Positions 26,409 through 34,923 of a stretch of 64,000 nt of DNA are shown one piece after another. The stretch is from Bacillus sp. ISL-41 (GTDB taxonomy: Bacteria > Bacillota > Bacilli > Bacillales > Cytobacillaceae): assembly GCF_018613235.1 (NCBI RefSeq), contig NZ_JAGGQP010000053.1:27898-91897 (forward strand). Direction: 5' to 3'. The stretch's first letter is position 1. Each line of letters starts with the position of its first letter. Under the pieces are notes generated by a model. It did no database searches. It was not told the origin of the DNA and worked only from the letters and a program-made list of their open reading frames with translations. The position numbers were made by a program, and so were the translations under genes.

Positions 26409-26421
26409 TGATGAACAAATG

Positions 26422-26457
26422 GGGATGGTTTCCGAGTCGGGACCACCCTCTTTTTTT
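26422..26457 (+). terminator. terminator of the AIM24-type gene
   Basis: GGGATGGTTTCC and GGGACCACCC arms (imperfect) are followed by TCTTTTTTT. Confidence 0.8.
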
Positions 26458-26565
26458 CATTAGAGAAAGTTAGGATATAAACACATTCCTGCAATATCTG
26501 AAACTTTTATAATCCCTTAGTCGTATTAGAGTTAGCAAACACTATTTGTTAGCGAGGTGTTGACA

Positions 26566-26670
26566 ATGTTTTTCAGAATATTTCATAAGTCAAATCGTTC
26601 TGCGAAAATAGCTTTATTAGCAGGTTCAATTCTTCTATTGGTAGGCGGAATAGCCAGCCTTTATCTTTAA
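26566..26670 (+). CDS. 34-residue small membrane protein
   Basis: ATG at 26566 follows GCGAGGTG at good spacing. The peptide has a basic N-terminus (MFFRIFHKSNRSAK) and one hydrophobic helix (IALLAGSILLLVGGIASLYL) to the end. It is too short for family assignment, but the codon pattern, ribosome site and following terminator support a real small membrane protein. Confidence 0.6.
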   Translation: MFFRIFHKSNRSAKIALLAGSILLLVGGIASLYL

Positions 26671-26710
26671 AGTTGTTACTCATTTTATCAAAATCAATCG
26701 TTTATAAAAT

Positions 26711-26747
26711 AAAGGCTAAACCAAGAATTTTTTCAGGTTTAGCCTTT
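26711..26747. terminator. bidirectional terminator
   Basis: AAAGGCTAAACC and GGTTTAGCCTTT form a perfect 12-bp stem between the small plus-strand gene and the minus-strand binding-protein gene. Confidence 0.85.
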
Positions 26748-26773
26748 GTGATTTTGATCTACCTTGTCCTATC

Positions 26774-28228
26774 CTACAATGGAATGTAACCAATCCCTTT
26801 AATCAGCTTCTGCCCCTCGGGTCCCTGCATCCATTCAAGCATCGGTTGCACCGATTTTTTCGGGTTATCCTTTACAGTAATTGCATACAGGTTGACGACA
26901 AATGGATATTTACCTGACGCGATATTCTCTGGTGATGGTTCAACACCATCCAGTGAAACCAGCTTGATTTTTGCATTGGGATTCATGCCAGTTGTGAAAA
27001 AGCGGAATGAGTAACCAAGGGAGTTATTGTAGTTGCGGTAGCTGGCGACCTCCTCCATCAAATCGCCCATTCCCGCCACCTCTTCTTTCAAAGCGGGCAT
27101 CAACGGCGTGTCACCCATGAATTTTTCCATGATCGTCTGGCTGCCAGAGTCTGCCGGCCGCTGGAAAGCCATAATCCTGTTTTCCTTTCCACCCACTTCA
27201 CTCCAATTGGTTATTTTAGCTGAGTAAATCGATTTAATTTCCTCTGAAGTCAGGTTTTCAACTGGATTTTTTTCATTTACAAAAAACACAAATGCTTCCT
27301 TCCCAATTGGAGTAAGGACGAGTTCCTTCCCCTTACTCTCTGCCAGGCTTTGTTGCGATGCCGAGGGCTGGGCACCGAAAAATATATCTACTTCCCCTGA
27401 TACAAGTCTCTCAAAGGCATAGATCGTATTCGTAAAACTAACGACCTCTTCACCAGTCGGAAGCGTGTTGTTACTTCTTATCTCTTTATATGTCGCGTTT
27501 GCGAAGGCCGCATATACTGGATAAGCTGCCTCTGCTCCATCCAAAATTGGCATTTCACTTTGAGTTTCCACACTAAAACTTGCCGGGCCTTCCAGCTTAG
27601 GCAATTTATTATTTGGGTTCGTCACATAGTATGGTTCAAGGTCAACACTCGAGAAGCCATTGCCATAATCAAATCCATATGAAGGTGGAAGAACATGCTT
27701 GCTCCGCTCAATATAGATTGTTCCAATCACAGCCAAGAGCAGCACAATGATACCGACGCCTGCGAACAGATTTCCCTTTTTTAAGATGACTTTCGTCTGA
27801 GTCCTCCGTTCAGAAGCGAAAAAGCCGATCAAAAAGAATAAATAATAAGAAAACGGCACAGCGAATGTAAGAATGAATTCACCCATCAATGCTGAAATAA
27901 AAGAATTCGGTAAAAAAGGGAATGGCGCGAATACAAAGATTTCCCAAACCTGGTGCCCGAAAAAGCCTTTGGAAATAATCATCCCTATGGCAGCAAGAAG
28001 CACCGTAATTAAAAGAGGGGCAAAAACCGGAAGATACCGACTATTAAACGTGGCAGCCTTTGGCCTTTTCCCAAAACGGTACCCTATAATCAGAGCCAGA
28101 ATCGAGATGGTCAATACCATTATTAGCGGCCCATAGTTCTCAATTGGCATAATCCCAATCCCTAAAAATGATAGAAAAAGAGGCATAAGTATTAAGTAAA
28201 TAATTAAAAACCCGGCATCCTTCTTCAC
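26774..28228 (-). CDS. membrane protein fused to a phosphate-type (PstS-like) substrate-binding domain, 484 aa
   Basis: Residues 1-190 hold about five transmembrane helices. Residues 230-484 form a periplasmic-binding-protein domain of the PstS-like type 2 family (YPVYAAFANATYKEI, VSGEVDIFFGAQPSASQQSL, IMAFQRPADSGSQTIMEKFM, then NLYAITVKDNPKKSV). The RPADSGSQT segment is like the phosphate-binding loop, so phosphate or another oxyanion may be sensed or bound. No ABC permease lies beside it. GTG 28228 is chosen because GGAGG lies 8 bases upstream; a longer TTG form overlaps that site. A perfect palindrome covers the upstream region. Confidence 0.8.
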   Translation of the reverse strand: MKKDAGFLIIYLILMPLFLSFLGIGIMPIENYGPLIMVLTISILALIIGYRFGKRPKAATFNSRYLPVFAPLLITVLLAAIGMIISKGFFGHQVWEIFVFAPFPFLPNSFISALMGEFILTFAVPFSYYLFFLIGFFASERRTQTKVILKKGNLFAGVGIIVLLLAVIGTIYIERSKHVLPPSYGFDYGNGFSSVDLEPYYVTNPNNKLPKLEGPASFSVETQSEMPILDGAEAAYPVYAAFANATYKEIRSNNTLPTGEEVVSFTNTIYAFERLVSGEVDIFFGAQPSASQQSLAESKGKELVLTPIGKEAFVFFVNEKNPVENLTSEEIKSIYSAKITNWSEVGGKENRIMAFQRPADSGSQTIMEKFMGDTPLMPALKEEVAGMGDLMEEVASYRNYNNSLGYSFRFFTTGMNPNAKIKLVSLDGVEPSPENIASGKYPFVVNLYAITVKDNPKKSVQPMLEWMQGPEGQKLIKGIGYIPL

Positions 28229-28255
28229 TCCAAAAACCTCCAATACTATATATTA

Positions 28256-28277
28256 TTTAGTGTAATTTTACACTAAA
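28256..28277. promoter_or_regulatory. palindromic operator candidate AGTGTA-N4-TACACT
   Basis: Perfect 10-bp arms around two T residues, core AGTGTAATTTTACACT, 28-49 bases upstream of the GTG start of the binding-protein gene. The same core, with AATT in the middle, lies upstream of the TolB-like gene (56535-56550). The spacing and core suggest a GntR/YtrA-type or similar repressor site, but the regulator is not in this window. Confidence 0.55.
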
Positions 28278-28362
28278 TGAATATTTTAGTAAATGTGTTA
28301 TTTTAAAAGTAATCATAAAATTTGGAAGCAAAATGATAGGGTCGAGATTGGAATCTATTGTT

Positions 28363-28790
28363 GACCTAAATATCCAGATTTTGAGAAAACAGGGCACCAA
28401 GGAGCCCGATTGGTGACCTAAATATCCAGTTTTTGAGAAAACAGGGCACCAAAGAGCCCTATTGGTGACCTAAATATCCAGATTTTGAAAAAACAGGGCA
28501 CCAAGGAGCCCGATTGGTGACCTAAATATCCAGTTTTTGAGAAAACAGGGCACCAAGGAGCCCTATTGGTGACCTGATTATCCAGATTTTGAGAAAACAG
28601 GGCACCAAGGAACCCGATTGGCGACCTAAATATCCAGTTTTTGAGAAAACAGGGCACCAATCACCCCTATTGGTGACCTAATTATCCAGATTTTGAAAAA
28701 ACAGGGCACCAATAACCCCTATTGGTGACCTAATTATCCAGGTTATGAAAAAACAGGGCACTAATGAAAATAATTGGTAGCCTAAAATAT
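28363..28790. repeat. intergenic tandem array, nine 52-bp units (array C)
   Basis: Units begin GACCTAAATATCCAG at 28363, 28415, 28467, 28519, 28571, 28623, 28675, 28727 and (degenerate) 28779, exactly 52 bases apart. Each unit ends ACAGGGCACCAA and each linker continues to TTGGTG, so CACCAA and TTGGTG arms can pair across a 9-base linker or around the unit body (TTGGTGACCT with AGGGCACCAA). The right-most linkers make 8-bp stems (CACCAATA with TATTGGTG). No spacers are present, so it is not CRISPR. Confidence 0.92.
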
Positions 28791-28811
28791 TTTCCCTCCA
28801 CAAAAATAAAA

Positions 28812-28838
28812 GAGGAACCATAATGAATACAGTTCCTC
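28812..28838 (-). terminator. terminator of the FtsW-like gene
   Basis: GAGGAAC and GTTCCTC arms, followed on the minus strand by TTTTATTTTT, 12 bases after the stop codon. Confidence 0.85.
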
Positions 28839-28849
28839 CCCCATCATCA

Positions 28850-30121
28850 TCAAGCAGTTTTATTTAAAATAAAATCTTTCCTCCGATAGACACTCAATAC
28901 AACCCCCATTATAAATGCGTTAAAAATCATCGGGGTCAATCCATAACTGATGAATGGAAGAGACATGGACGTCAGTGGGAGCAGGCCAATCAGCATTCCG
29001 ATATTATAGATGAATTGGACAAGGAACAATGTCACCCCGCCAACAAGCAGCAAGATTCCAAACCGGGAGTTAATTTGAATGGAAATCATTATAATCCTGG
29101 CTGCAAATAGCGAAAGGATCACGAATAGTCCAATCGCAAATAAATACCCGTAATGATAGGTTAGATTGACAAAAGCGTAATCTGTATGTTCGAATGGCAT
29201 CGCATTGCTTTTGGCTGCAGAACCGAACCATCCTGCTGATGTCAACCGTTCTTTCAGCTGCAAGTACGAATACCCCCAGCTGTCTGGATATTTTTCAGGA
29301 TTGAGGAAACCTAATATCCTGGCAAGCTGATATTCTTTCACTGTAAACCAAGCAAGTGCTCCAAATGCGACAGCTCCCACAATCGACACGATCGAAATGA
29401 TCGCAGCAACTTTCCTGCCGATCGTGCTCCACCACATCATAATAAATACCATTGCTATATATATGAAACTGACAGCCATGTTTGGTATTGCCATATATAA
29501 AAACAGGGGCAACGCAAATAAGATAAAATGATGCCATAGTTTAATTTTCTGGTTATTGAAAAATGACGCCCACCCCAGGAAAAAGAAAGGCAGTGCCATA
29601 AAGCTTTCAATTGGGAACGATCCAATCATAAAATATGGAATTCCATTTACCATCGTATTTGGGACTGTTAGCAATAATAATAAAAGTGAAACTCCAACTG
29701 AGTAAAAAAACCAACCTTTTCCTTCAAACTTTCGATAATCGATAAACATCATGATCACTGCCAACAATATTCCAAGGAAAACATGAATGGCTTTCTTAGC
29801 GATAAAATTGTCCTCATACTCCCCACCCAATGTGAGCAGCGGCAGGAAACTGAGCGCCATGGTAATAGCCAGCAAACCGATCAGCCACCAGTCAATCCTC
29901 GGTTTATGAAGTTTATTCAACTCGTGCCCAAGCTTGGACGGACTTCCCATTTGGCTTACTGCCTTTTCCTCAGCCTCCGCCTCACTCATGCCCTTCCCAA
30001 TCCATTCCTTCTTCACCTGATTGAGGTGAAATTCCAATTCCGAGACTACAAACTTTTTCGCTTCTTTTGAACGGATATGTGTCGTTACTTCACTTAAAAA
30101 ATGATTCCATTTATTACTCAT
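28850..30121 (-). CDS. FtsW/RodA/SpoVE family membrane protein with HAAS-like N-terminus, 423 aa
   Basis: The N-terminal 75 residues are a soluble helical part (SEVTTHIRSKEAKKFVVSEL, AEAEEKAVSQMGSPSKLG) like the permease-prefix/HAAS domain found after PadR regulators. About ten transmembrane helices follow, with the SEDS-type C-terminus: AMPFEHTDYAFVNLTYHYGY, then LPLTSMSLPFISYGLTPMIF. SEDS proteins polymerise glycan strands or flip lipid II; the F-x-G-x-SYG loop is typical. The gene follows padR and an ECF sigma gene in one operon, so it is likely an accessory, condition-induced SEDS protein. GGAG lies 10 bases before the ATG. Confidence 0.85.
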   Translation of the reverse strand: MSNKWNHFLSEVTTHIRSKEAKKFVVSELEFHLNQVKKEWIGKGMSEAEAEEKAVSQMGSPSKLGHELNKLHKPRIDWWLIGLLAITMALSFLPLLTLGGEYEDNFIAKKAIHVFLGILLAVIMMFIDYRKFEGKGWFFYSVGVSLLLLLLTVPNTMVNGIPYFMIGSFPIESFMALPFFFLGWASFFNNQKIKLWHHFILFALPLFLYMAIPNMAVSFIYIAMVFIMMWWSTIGRKVAAIISIVSIVGAVAFGALAWFTVKEYQLARILGFLNPEKYPDSWGYSYLQLKERLTSAGWFGSAAKSNAMPFEHTDYAFVNLTYHYGYLFAIGLFVILSLFAARIIMISIQINSRFGILLLVGGVTLFLVQFIYNIGMLIGLLPLTSMSLPFISYGLTPMIFNAFIMGVVLSVYRRKDFILNKTA

Positions 30122-30128
30122 AGCACGA

Positions 30129-30536
30129 TCACTCCTCTAGCAATCCTTTTATGCCGATTGTACCGGAAGCGGTGCTCTTCTCCAGCCTGCGGGCATATTT
30201 TCTCCCTTTTTCGGTAATCTGATAGAATTTCGCCCCTTCCTCATTCCAATAGGAAGTAATCAGACGTTTCTGTTCAAGCGTGTGCAGCATCGTATACAAA
30301 GAACCCTCATTGTCCTCGAACTTTTTGAGACCCCTTGATCTTAGCAGCCCGGTTAATTCGTAGCCTGTTTTTTCACGAAAAAGAAGCTGCAGGATGGCCA
30401 AAGTGATTAAATCATTACTCTCATCTGGCATGTTTATTTGTTTGTGAATTTCTTTCCTCATTTTTTCTGAAAATTTGAGTTCATTAAAAGTGGACTTCTC
30501 CATAGATTTCCGGAGTTTACTTAGCCGGTCTTCCAT
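30129..30536 (-). CDS. PadR family transcriptional regulator, 135 aa
   Basis: A winged-helix PadR domain (about 38-115: DLITLAILQLLFREKTGYEL, LTGLLRSRGLKKFEDNEGSL, YTMLHTLEQKRLI) is preceded by an unusual 35-residue basic N-terminal extension. The ATG follows the sigma stop directly (TAAATG), with GGAGG inside the sigma gene, indicating coupled translation. It probably controls its own operon with the SEDS-like gene. Confidence 0.88.
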   Translation of the reverse strand: MEDRLSKLRKSMEKSTFNELKFSEKMRKEIHKQINMPDESNDLITLAILQLLFREKTGYELTGLLRSRGLKKFEDNEGSLYTMLHTLEQKRLITSYWNEEGAKFYQITEKGRKYARRLEKSTASGTIGIKGLLEE

Positions 30537-31073
30537 TTACATTTCCTCCAATCTTTCCTTCAATAGTTCTTTCGCTCGCTTTAGCCGCGTCTTGATGGTG
30601 TTTTCTTTTGCCTCTGTCACGACAGCTATTTCCTTGATTGACATCTCCTCAAAATAGAAAAGATAAATCACTTCCCGATAATTAACCGGCAGCTCCATGA
30701 CAGCCGATGCCAGCTGCCCGTCTTCTTCGTCCTGGATCACCGTTTGCTCAACACTTTCACTTTGGATTGAATCATAAATGGGCTGGTAATCGGTGGTAAA
30801 GACATTCTTGGTGTACCAACTTTTTAGATAATCCTTGCAGTGATTGGAAGCAATTCTCCAAAGCCAGGTCCGAAACTTTGACTTACCGCTGTATGTATGA
30901 AGCGACTTATAACATTTCACGAAAATCTCTTGAGTCAAATCCTCAGCGATTTGTTTATTTTTCACGTATGAAAAAGCGAGCTGCAGAATCTCTTGACCGT
31001 ACCTTGTCATGATTTCATCAATTGCTTCTGCGGCATTCTCGCTAACATTGATGCCAACTGTTATATCATCCAC
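30537..31073 (-). CDS. ECF sigma factor, 178 aa
   Basis: Region 2 (YVKNKQIAEDLTQEIFVKCY, WLWRIASNHCKDYL) and region 4 (LPVNYREVIYLFYFEEMSIK, ENTIKTRLKRAKELL) are clear. It is YlaC-like in general appearance. GTG start with GGGGGAA upstream. No anti-sigma gene adjoins; instead the operon continues with padR and the SEDS-like gene, so regulation may be through the HAAS-like domain or through transcription. An ECF promoter-like sequence lies just upstream. Confidence 0.9.
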   Translation of the reverse strand: MDDITVGINVSENAAEAIDEIMTRYGQEILQLAFSYVKNKQIAEDLTQEIFVKCYKSLHTYSGKSKFRTWLWRIASNHCKDYLKSWYTKNVFTTDYQPIYDSIQSESVEQTVIQDEEDGQLASAVMELPVNYREVIYLFYFEEMSIKEIAVVTEAKENTIKTRLKRAKELLKERLEEM

Positions 31074-31092
31074 AACCGTTCCCCCTTCATAG

Positions 31093-31124
31093 TTTATAGA
31101 CGACGCACTTTTGAAAAAGTTTGG
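31093..31124 (-). promoter_or_regulatory. candidate ECF autoregulatory promoter
   Basis: On the minus strand CCAAACTTTTTC is followed at about 16 bases by GCGTCGTCTATAA, close upstream of the sigma start. AAAC-type -35 and CGTC-type -10 elements fit ECF promoters. Confidence 0.5.
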
Positions 31125-31267
31125 ATTTATTTAATAGGGATAAAAGTTCTATTTTTTAAAAATTGAGAATAATATTCGACCCTCTACACTTTCGTCTAGT
31201 AAAATAGAAGATAGATTTCAACCGTATTCACTTATTATACAAAAATTAATTTTAGGGAGGCTTTTTT

Positions 31268-32731
31268 ATGATTAAAGAAGAAGAACGTCAACAAGCCTAT
31301 GCCCCAGATATAAATAGTTTTCATGATATAAGCTTAGCACTAATTCACGCTAAGGATTTTATCTCCAGTCATTCCCTGGACGGGAGCTTTCAATATGCAG
31401 CACCCTCCTGTGAGAATCTTGGTTACACACCTGTCGAGCTGCACGGAAAATCCATTTTAAATTTTTGCCATCCATTGGACCAAGAGAAGTTAGAAAAATA
31501 TTTCTCCTCCTTGCATCCCGGAGTGATTCTGTTCCGTTTTAGAAGAAAAGAAGGCGATTATATATGGCTGGAATCTAGCAGCACGATGGTGAATGACCAC
31601 CCTGAGGTTGTGCTGATTTCAAGAGATGTTACACATCGTGTTAATCAGGCGGAAAAAATAAAAGAAAATCAGAGGAGAGATCGGCTGTTCCTTGAACATT
31701 CCAAGGATACAATGGGGATTATCACAAAATACGGAGTGTGGACATACATTAATGAGCAAGGAAAAAAGTTAATGGGCGCAACCAGTTTCGAAGAGATCAT
31801 TGGTACGTCTTTGTATGACTATATTAACCCACAGGACTATAAGCTCCTGAAACAAAGTCTGGATTCAAGAGACTCTAGTGACTTTGAAATCAGTTTAATT
31901 CGAAAAGATCATGATACGAAGAGGGCTGAGGTACAGCTCATTCCAACAGTCTTCAAGAACAGAGACGTCTCACTTATCATCATCAAGGATATAACAGAAC
32001 AGCGGAAAACGGAGGACCAGCTGCAAGTTGCTGAAAAACTTTCTGTCATTGGCCAAATGGCAGCCGGAATCGCTCATGAAATCAGGAATCCGTTGACTGC
32101 CATTAAAGGCTTCACCCAGCTTTTAAGTGAACACCCAGCCGAAGAAGCGGAAGATTACGCAGAGATTATCCTTGATGAGCTGGCACGTATTGAGTCTATA
32201 GTAGGAGATTTACTGGTTCTTGCAAAGCCTCAGGCGTCCAATCTATCCTACGTAGACTTGATTTCCCTTGTGAACGGTGTTGTTAATCTGCTTAATCCAC
32301 AGGCAACACTTTCAGATGCCTTCATTAAGGTTAAAACTGATACACCTAATTTATACATAGAATGTGAGCCAGATAAAATAAAGCAGGTGTTGATCAATTT
32401 AATCCAAAATTCGATTGAGGCAATGGCTGACGGTGGAGAAATCCTCGTTGCCATCTCACAGGATACTGGCCTTGCTTCAATACAGGTAATTGACCAGGGA
32501 GCCGGAATTCCCGAAGACCGGCTAAACAAACTAGGTGAACCCTTCTATAGTACAAAGGAAAAAGGAACAGGGCTAGGCTTGATGATTTGCCAGAAAATCA
32601 TCAAAAATCATGGCGGCAAAATTAATTTCACCAGCACCGTTGATGAAGGCACCACAGTTACAATCACATTGCCGATAAATGATATCCCCTCTAACCACGA
32701 GGAAACGTCGGTATTTAATCATACCAATTAA
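31268..32731 (+). CDS. PAS-domain sensor histidine kinase (sporulation-kinase type), 487 aa
   Basis: Two PAS domains (about 25-125 and 140-245) precede a HisKA dimerisation helix with the phospho-acceptor motif AHEIRNPLTAIKGFTQLL near residue 272. A HATPase_c domain (N-box INLIQNSIEAMADGG, G1 DQGAGIP, G2 GTGLGL) completes it. There is no membrane segment, as in KinA, so it is a soluble kinase that may feed the Spo0 phosphorelay; this is family knowledge, not shown here. No response regulator is adjacent. AGGGAGG precedes the ATG. Confidence 0.92.
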   Translation: MIKEEERQQAYAPDINSFHDISLALIHAKDFISSHSLDGSFQYAAPSCENLGYTPVELHGKSILNFCHPLDQEKLEKYFSSLHPGVILFRFRRKEGDYIWLESSSTMVNDHPEVVLISRDVTHRVNQAEKIKENQRRDRLFLEHSKDTMGIITKYGVWTYINEQGKKLMGATSFEEIIGTSLYDYINPQDYKLLKQSLDSRDSSDFEISLIRKDHDTKRAEVQLIPTVFKNRDVSLIIIKDITEQRKTEDQLQVAEKLSVIGQMAAGIAHEIRNPLTAIKGFTQLLSEHPAEEAEDYAEIILDELARIESIVGDLLVLAKPQASNLSYVDLISLVNGVVNLLNPQATLSDAFIKVKTDTPNLYIECEPDKIKQVLINLIQNSIEAMADGGEILVAISQDTGLASIQVIDQGAGIPEDRLNKLGEPFYSTKEKGTGLGLMICQKIIKNHGGKINFTSTVDEGTTVTITLPINDIPSNHEETSVFNHTN

Positions 32732-32743
32732 TTAGCAAAAACA

Positions 32744-32782
32744 AAGCCGAACCCATGTGTATGAATTACGGGTTCGGCTTTT
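32744..32782. terminator. bidirectional terminator
   Basis: AAGCCGAACCC and GGGTTCGGCTT form a perfect 11-bp stem between convergent genes. Confidence 0.9.
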
Positions 32783-32787
32783 ACGAT

Positions 32788-33120
32788 TTATCGGGATCTG
32801 TGTGTTTTATCTTCAAGTAAAAATTCAGCATCGCCTTTTACCATTTCTATGTAATGGTTCTTTTTAAACGGCTTAATATACTTTCGGATTCCTTTTAGAC
32901 TTCCTTTTGTTACTGTTTTCTTATTAGCTACATCCACGATGACAGTCAAATAGACCTTCTCATTATGCTTTACTATTCCAGTAACTTGACCCTTTTCCAC
33001 GTCAACTGTATATTCAGGGACAATCTTTAAAGGAGCAAATAATGTCCAGCCAGCATTTTTATGTTTTTTTCTAAACAGCCTGAACAACAAACTAGTAAGG
33101 AATTCTTTCAATCGGTACAT
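32788..33120 (-). CDS. hypothetical basic protein, 110 aa
   Basis: The N-terminus (YRLKEFLTSLLFRLFRKKHK) is an amphipathic, very basic helix that could lie on the membrane. The rest reads as beta strands (VTGIVKHNEKVYLTVIVDVA). No family is recognised. GAGGGTGG precedes the ATG. It lies 25 bases downstream of the STAS protein gene on the same strand, so the two may be co-transcribed. Confidence 0.6.
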   Translation of the reverse strand: MYRLKEFLTSLLFRLFRKKHKNAGWTLFAPLKIVPEYTVDVEKGQVTGIVKHNEKVYLTVIVDVANKKTVTKGSLKGIRKYIKPFKKNHYIEMVKGDAEFLLEDKTHRSR

Positions 33121-33145
33121 CTGATACCACCCTCACTGAAATTCC

Positions 33146-34162
33146 TTACACAATCCTGCGCCCGCTCTTACCAAGGGCATAATAGATACCATGCTGAAGG
33201 GTTTGCATACATTCGTATTTTTTCAGGCCTGTCAGTGTCTGGGATATGGTAATGGCCAATTCTGCAGAGATACCGACCAGGATGACTTCCACACCAAGGA
33301 GTCGGGCAGCTGATCCCAACTTATCAATTAATTCTGCTGTGTAGATGGAAATGTCTTTATTCAATCCTGTTAAGTCGAGCAGCACATATCTTGCCTGATA
33401 ATTCGGCAGGTTGTTCAAGGTGTTCTGGATGAGATCTTCAGCCCGGTCCTCATCATATCTGCCAATCAAGGGAACCACGACAATGCCATCAAGAACAGGG
33501 ATGAGCGGGGAAGACAGCTCTTTTACCAGATTTTGAAGTGCTCTCGTTTTTTCTTCTACCAGTGCTTCAAGCTGGGCGATTTCTTCGGCCTCTTTTTTCC
33601 TTGCCAGGTTACGGATATTTTGCTGGATATCGATCTCAGAAGGGAAATATTTCACAATTGTATATTCATTATTTTCACTTTGATGCTGGACAATTTTATA
33701 CCAAAAGTTCGTCCCAAATAAACCGGTAAAGACACCCGCATAGTGTGCCGGCACAAATATTCCATCTTTGCGCATTTCACTCATTTTATTCATTTTATAT
33801 TCCCAGTCATCCTTGATATATAAAGTAAATATATTATTTTCCTGATCTATCTCATTAACTTTCACATATCCCCACCCTGCAGGGACATATGTATTTGACA
33901 GCCAATCGACTACATTGGAGGTATCAATATTTTTCATTTCCTTAAATCCTTCGCCCACTATGATTCCCTGACGGTAACCTGTAGTCTCAAGCACGAGGTT
34001 TGTTGCTTCTTCACCTGAGATTTCATTAATAGTGTCGAAAAAGGTTTTCATGGCAGACACCCAGAAAAAAACGACGTCCCCATTATCAAACAATACCTTT
34101 CCGGTCGCCAGATCCCACTTCAATTCCACACCGCCAACAACAAGACTCTTTTGCATCTCCAT
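33146..34162 (-). CDS. RsbR-like STAS domain protein with ligand-binding-type N-domain, 338 aa
   Basis: The C-terminal STAS domain (about 225-335: LIPVLDGIVVVPLIGRYDED, VLLDLTGLNKDISIYTAELI, LLGVEVILVGISAELAITIS) matches RsbR co-antagonists of the stressosome, which control SigB. A coiled coil (EEIAQLEALVEEKTRALQNL) links it to an N-terminal domain of about 190 residues whose AHYAGVFTGLFGTNFWYKI stretch is reminiscent of V4R-type domains. The sensed ligand is unknown. ATG 34162 with GGGTGA upstream is preferred over the GTG at 34171, which has no ribosome site. Confidence 0.8.
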   Translation of the reverse strand: MEMQKSLVVGGVELKWDLATGKVLFDNGDVVFFWVSAMKTFFDTINEISGEEATNLVLETTGYRQGIIVGEGFKEMKNIDTSNVVDWLSNTYVPAGWGYVKVNEIDQENNIFTLYIKDDWEYKMNKMSEMRKDGIFVPAHYAGVFTGLFGTNFWYKIVQHQSENNEYTIVKYFPSEIDIQQNIRNLARKKEAEEIAQLEALVEEKTRALQNLVKELSSPLIPVLDGIVVVPLIGRYDEDRAEDLIQNTLNNLPNYQARYVLLDLTGLNKDISIYTAELIDKLGSAARLLGVEVILVGISAELAITISQTLTGLKKYECMQTLQHGIYYALGKSGRRIV

Positions 34163-34383
34163 TTCATTCACCCACTAGTAATAAATTATGTAAAAAAGAA
34201 AAATGAGATTTATTATCAGTATATTTTCGACTTACCCTCTTTCATTTCCTGCCAAATTTGTCATTTAAATCTGGGTATCAGGATCGCTTATATTATTTCT
34301 CTCTGGGTAAAATTAAAAAAGGACTGAACAACTTGATTTTGCAAGATAAGGAAAAAGGCATGATTTCGGGAGATTTTTGAGAG

Positions 34384-34452
34384 ATTAACGGTATTTAGCA
34401 GGAAATTAACCATCATTTTCGAGAAATTATCTCTCATCTTTGCTCAATTAAC
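34384..34452. repeat. short tandem array with 21-bp period, four units (array F)
   Basis: ATTAAC starts at 34384, 34405, (ATTATC) 34426 and 34447, 21 bases apart; the first copy reads ATTAACGGTATTT, similar to the TTTAACGGTTG units of array B at 3645. It lies upstream of the STAS gene and of the small gene at 34502. Confidence 0.6.
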
Positions 34453-34501
34453 ACAAGTTTTTAAGAGAATAATTTTTCCAGTAAGTAAAGGAGGGTGAAT
34501 T

Positions 34502-34642
34502 GTGAAAAACACTCAAAAAGATCGTTTGCTAGTCGGTAGTTCTATTATTTCCGGTGTCATGAGTACGGTTATTTTAGGTTTAACCATTTACCATAATGCC
34601 AAAGTACAGAATAAGCTGGATAAAATCAGAAAGGATTCGTGA
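34502..34642 (+). CDS. 46-residue small membrane protein
   Basis: GTG start preceded by AAAGGAGGGTGAATT, one of the best ribosome sites in the window. The peptide starts MKNTQKDRLLVG, has one hydrophobic helix (SIISGVMSTVILGLTIYH) and a charged C-terminal tail (NKLDKIRKDS). Function is unknown; the size and topology are typical of regulatory small membrane proteins. Confidence 0.65.
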   Translation: MKNTQKDRLLVGSSIISGVMSTVILGLTIYHNAKVQNKLDKIRKDS

Positions 34643-34769
34643 TTAAGTCATAATCCTTCTCTTTTTTTAACTTCTTTACTGCTTTTTCTTAAGCAAAAGT
34701 AAAAACCGGCTCCTGGGGTTTTTACTCGTCATTCAGAATTCACCTCGAAAAGAGCCCCGACCATGTCCG

Positions 34770-34887
34770 AAATGCATCAATCAATGCGAAAACATCTTTT
34801 TTTACAATATTCGAGATGCCGAAAATCGGACCGCGGCCGCCTTATTACGGCTACCCGCGGTATGAGCAGTATAACCCGATTATTTAA
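34770..34887 (+). other. possible degenerate coding remnant, Pro/Tyr-rich
   Basis: A frame ending at TAA 34885-34887 reads SPDHVRNASINAKTSFF and then PKIGPRPPYYGYPRYEQY before NPII. The composition looks protein-like and the GC is locally higher (CCGCGGCCGCC), but no plausible start or ribosome site precedes it. It may be the 3' end of a lost gene or chance. The rest of 34643-34920 shows no other gene. Confidence 0.25.
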
Positions 34888-34923
34888 TGGAGCAGTCTAT
34901 ATTTTTAGAAATTGAATAAAATG

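Noticed and set aside
28418..28660. 80-codon open frame inside array C
   Set aside because: Translation of the 52-bp repeat with no ribosome site; not a gene.
28363..28790. CRISPR array
   Set aside because: Units are contiguous with conserved linkers rather than unique spacers, and no cas genes are present.
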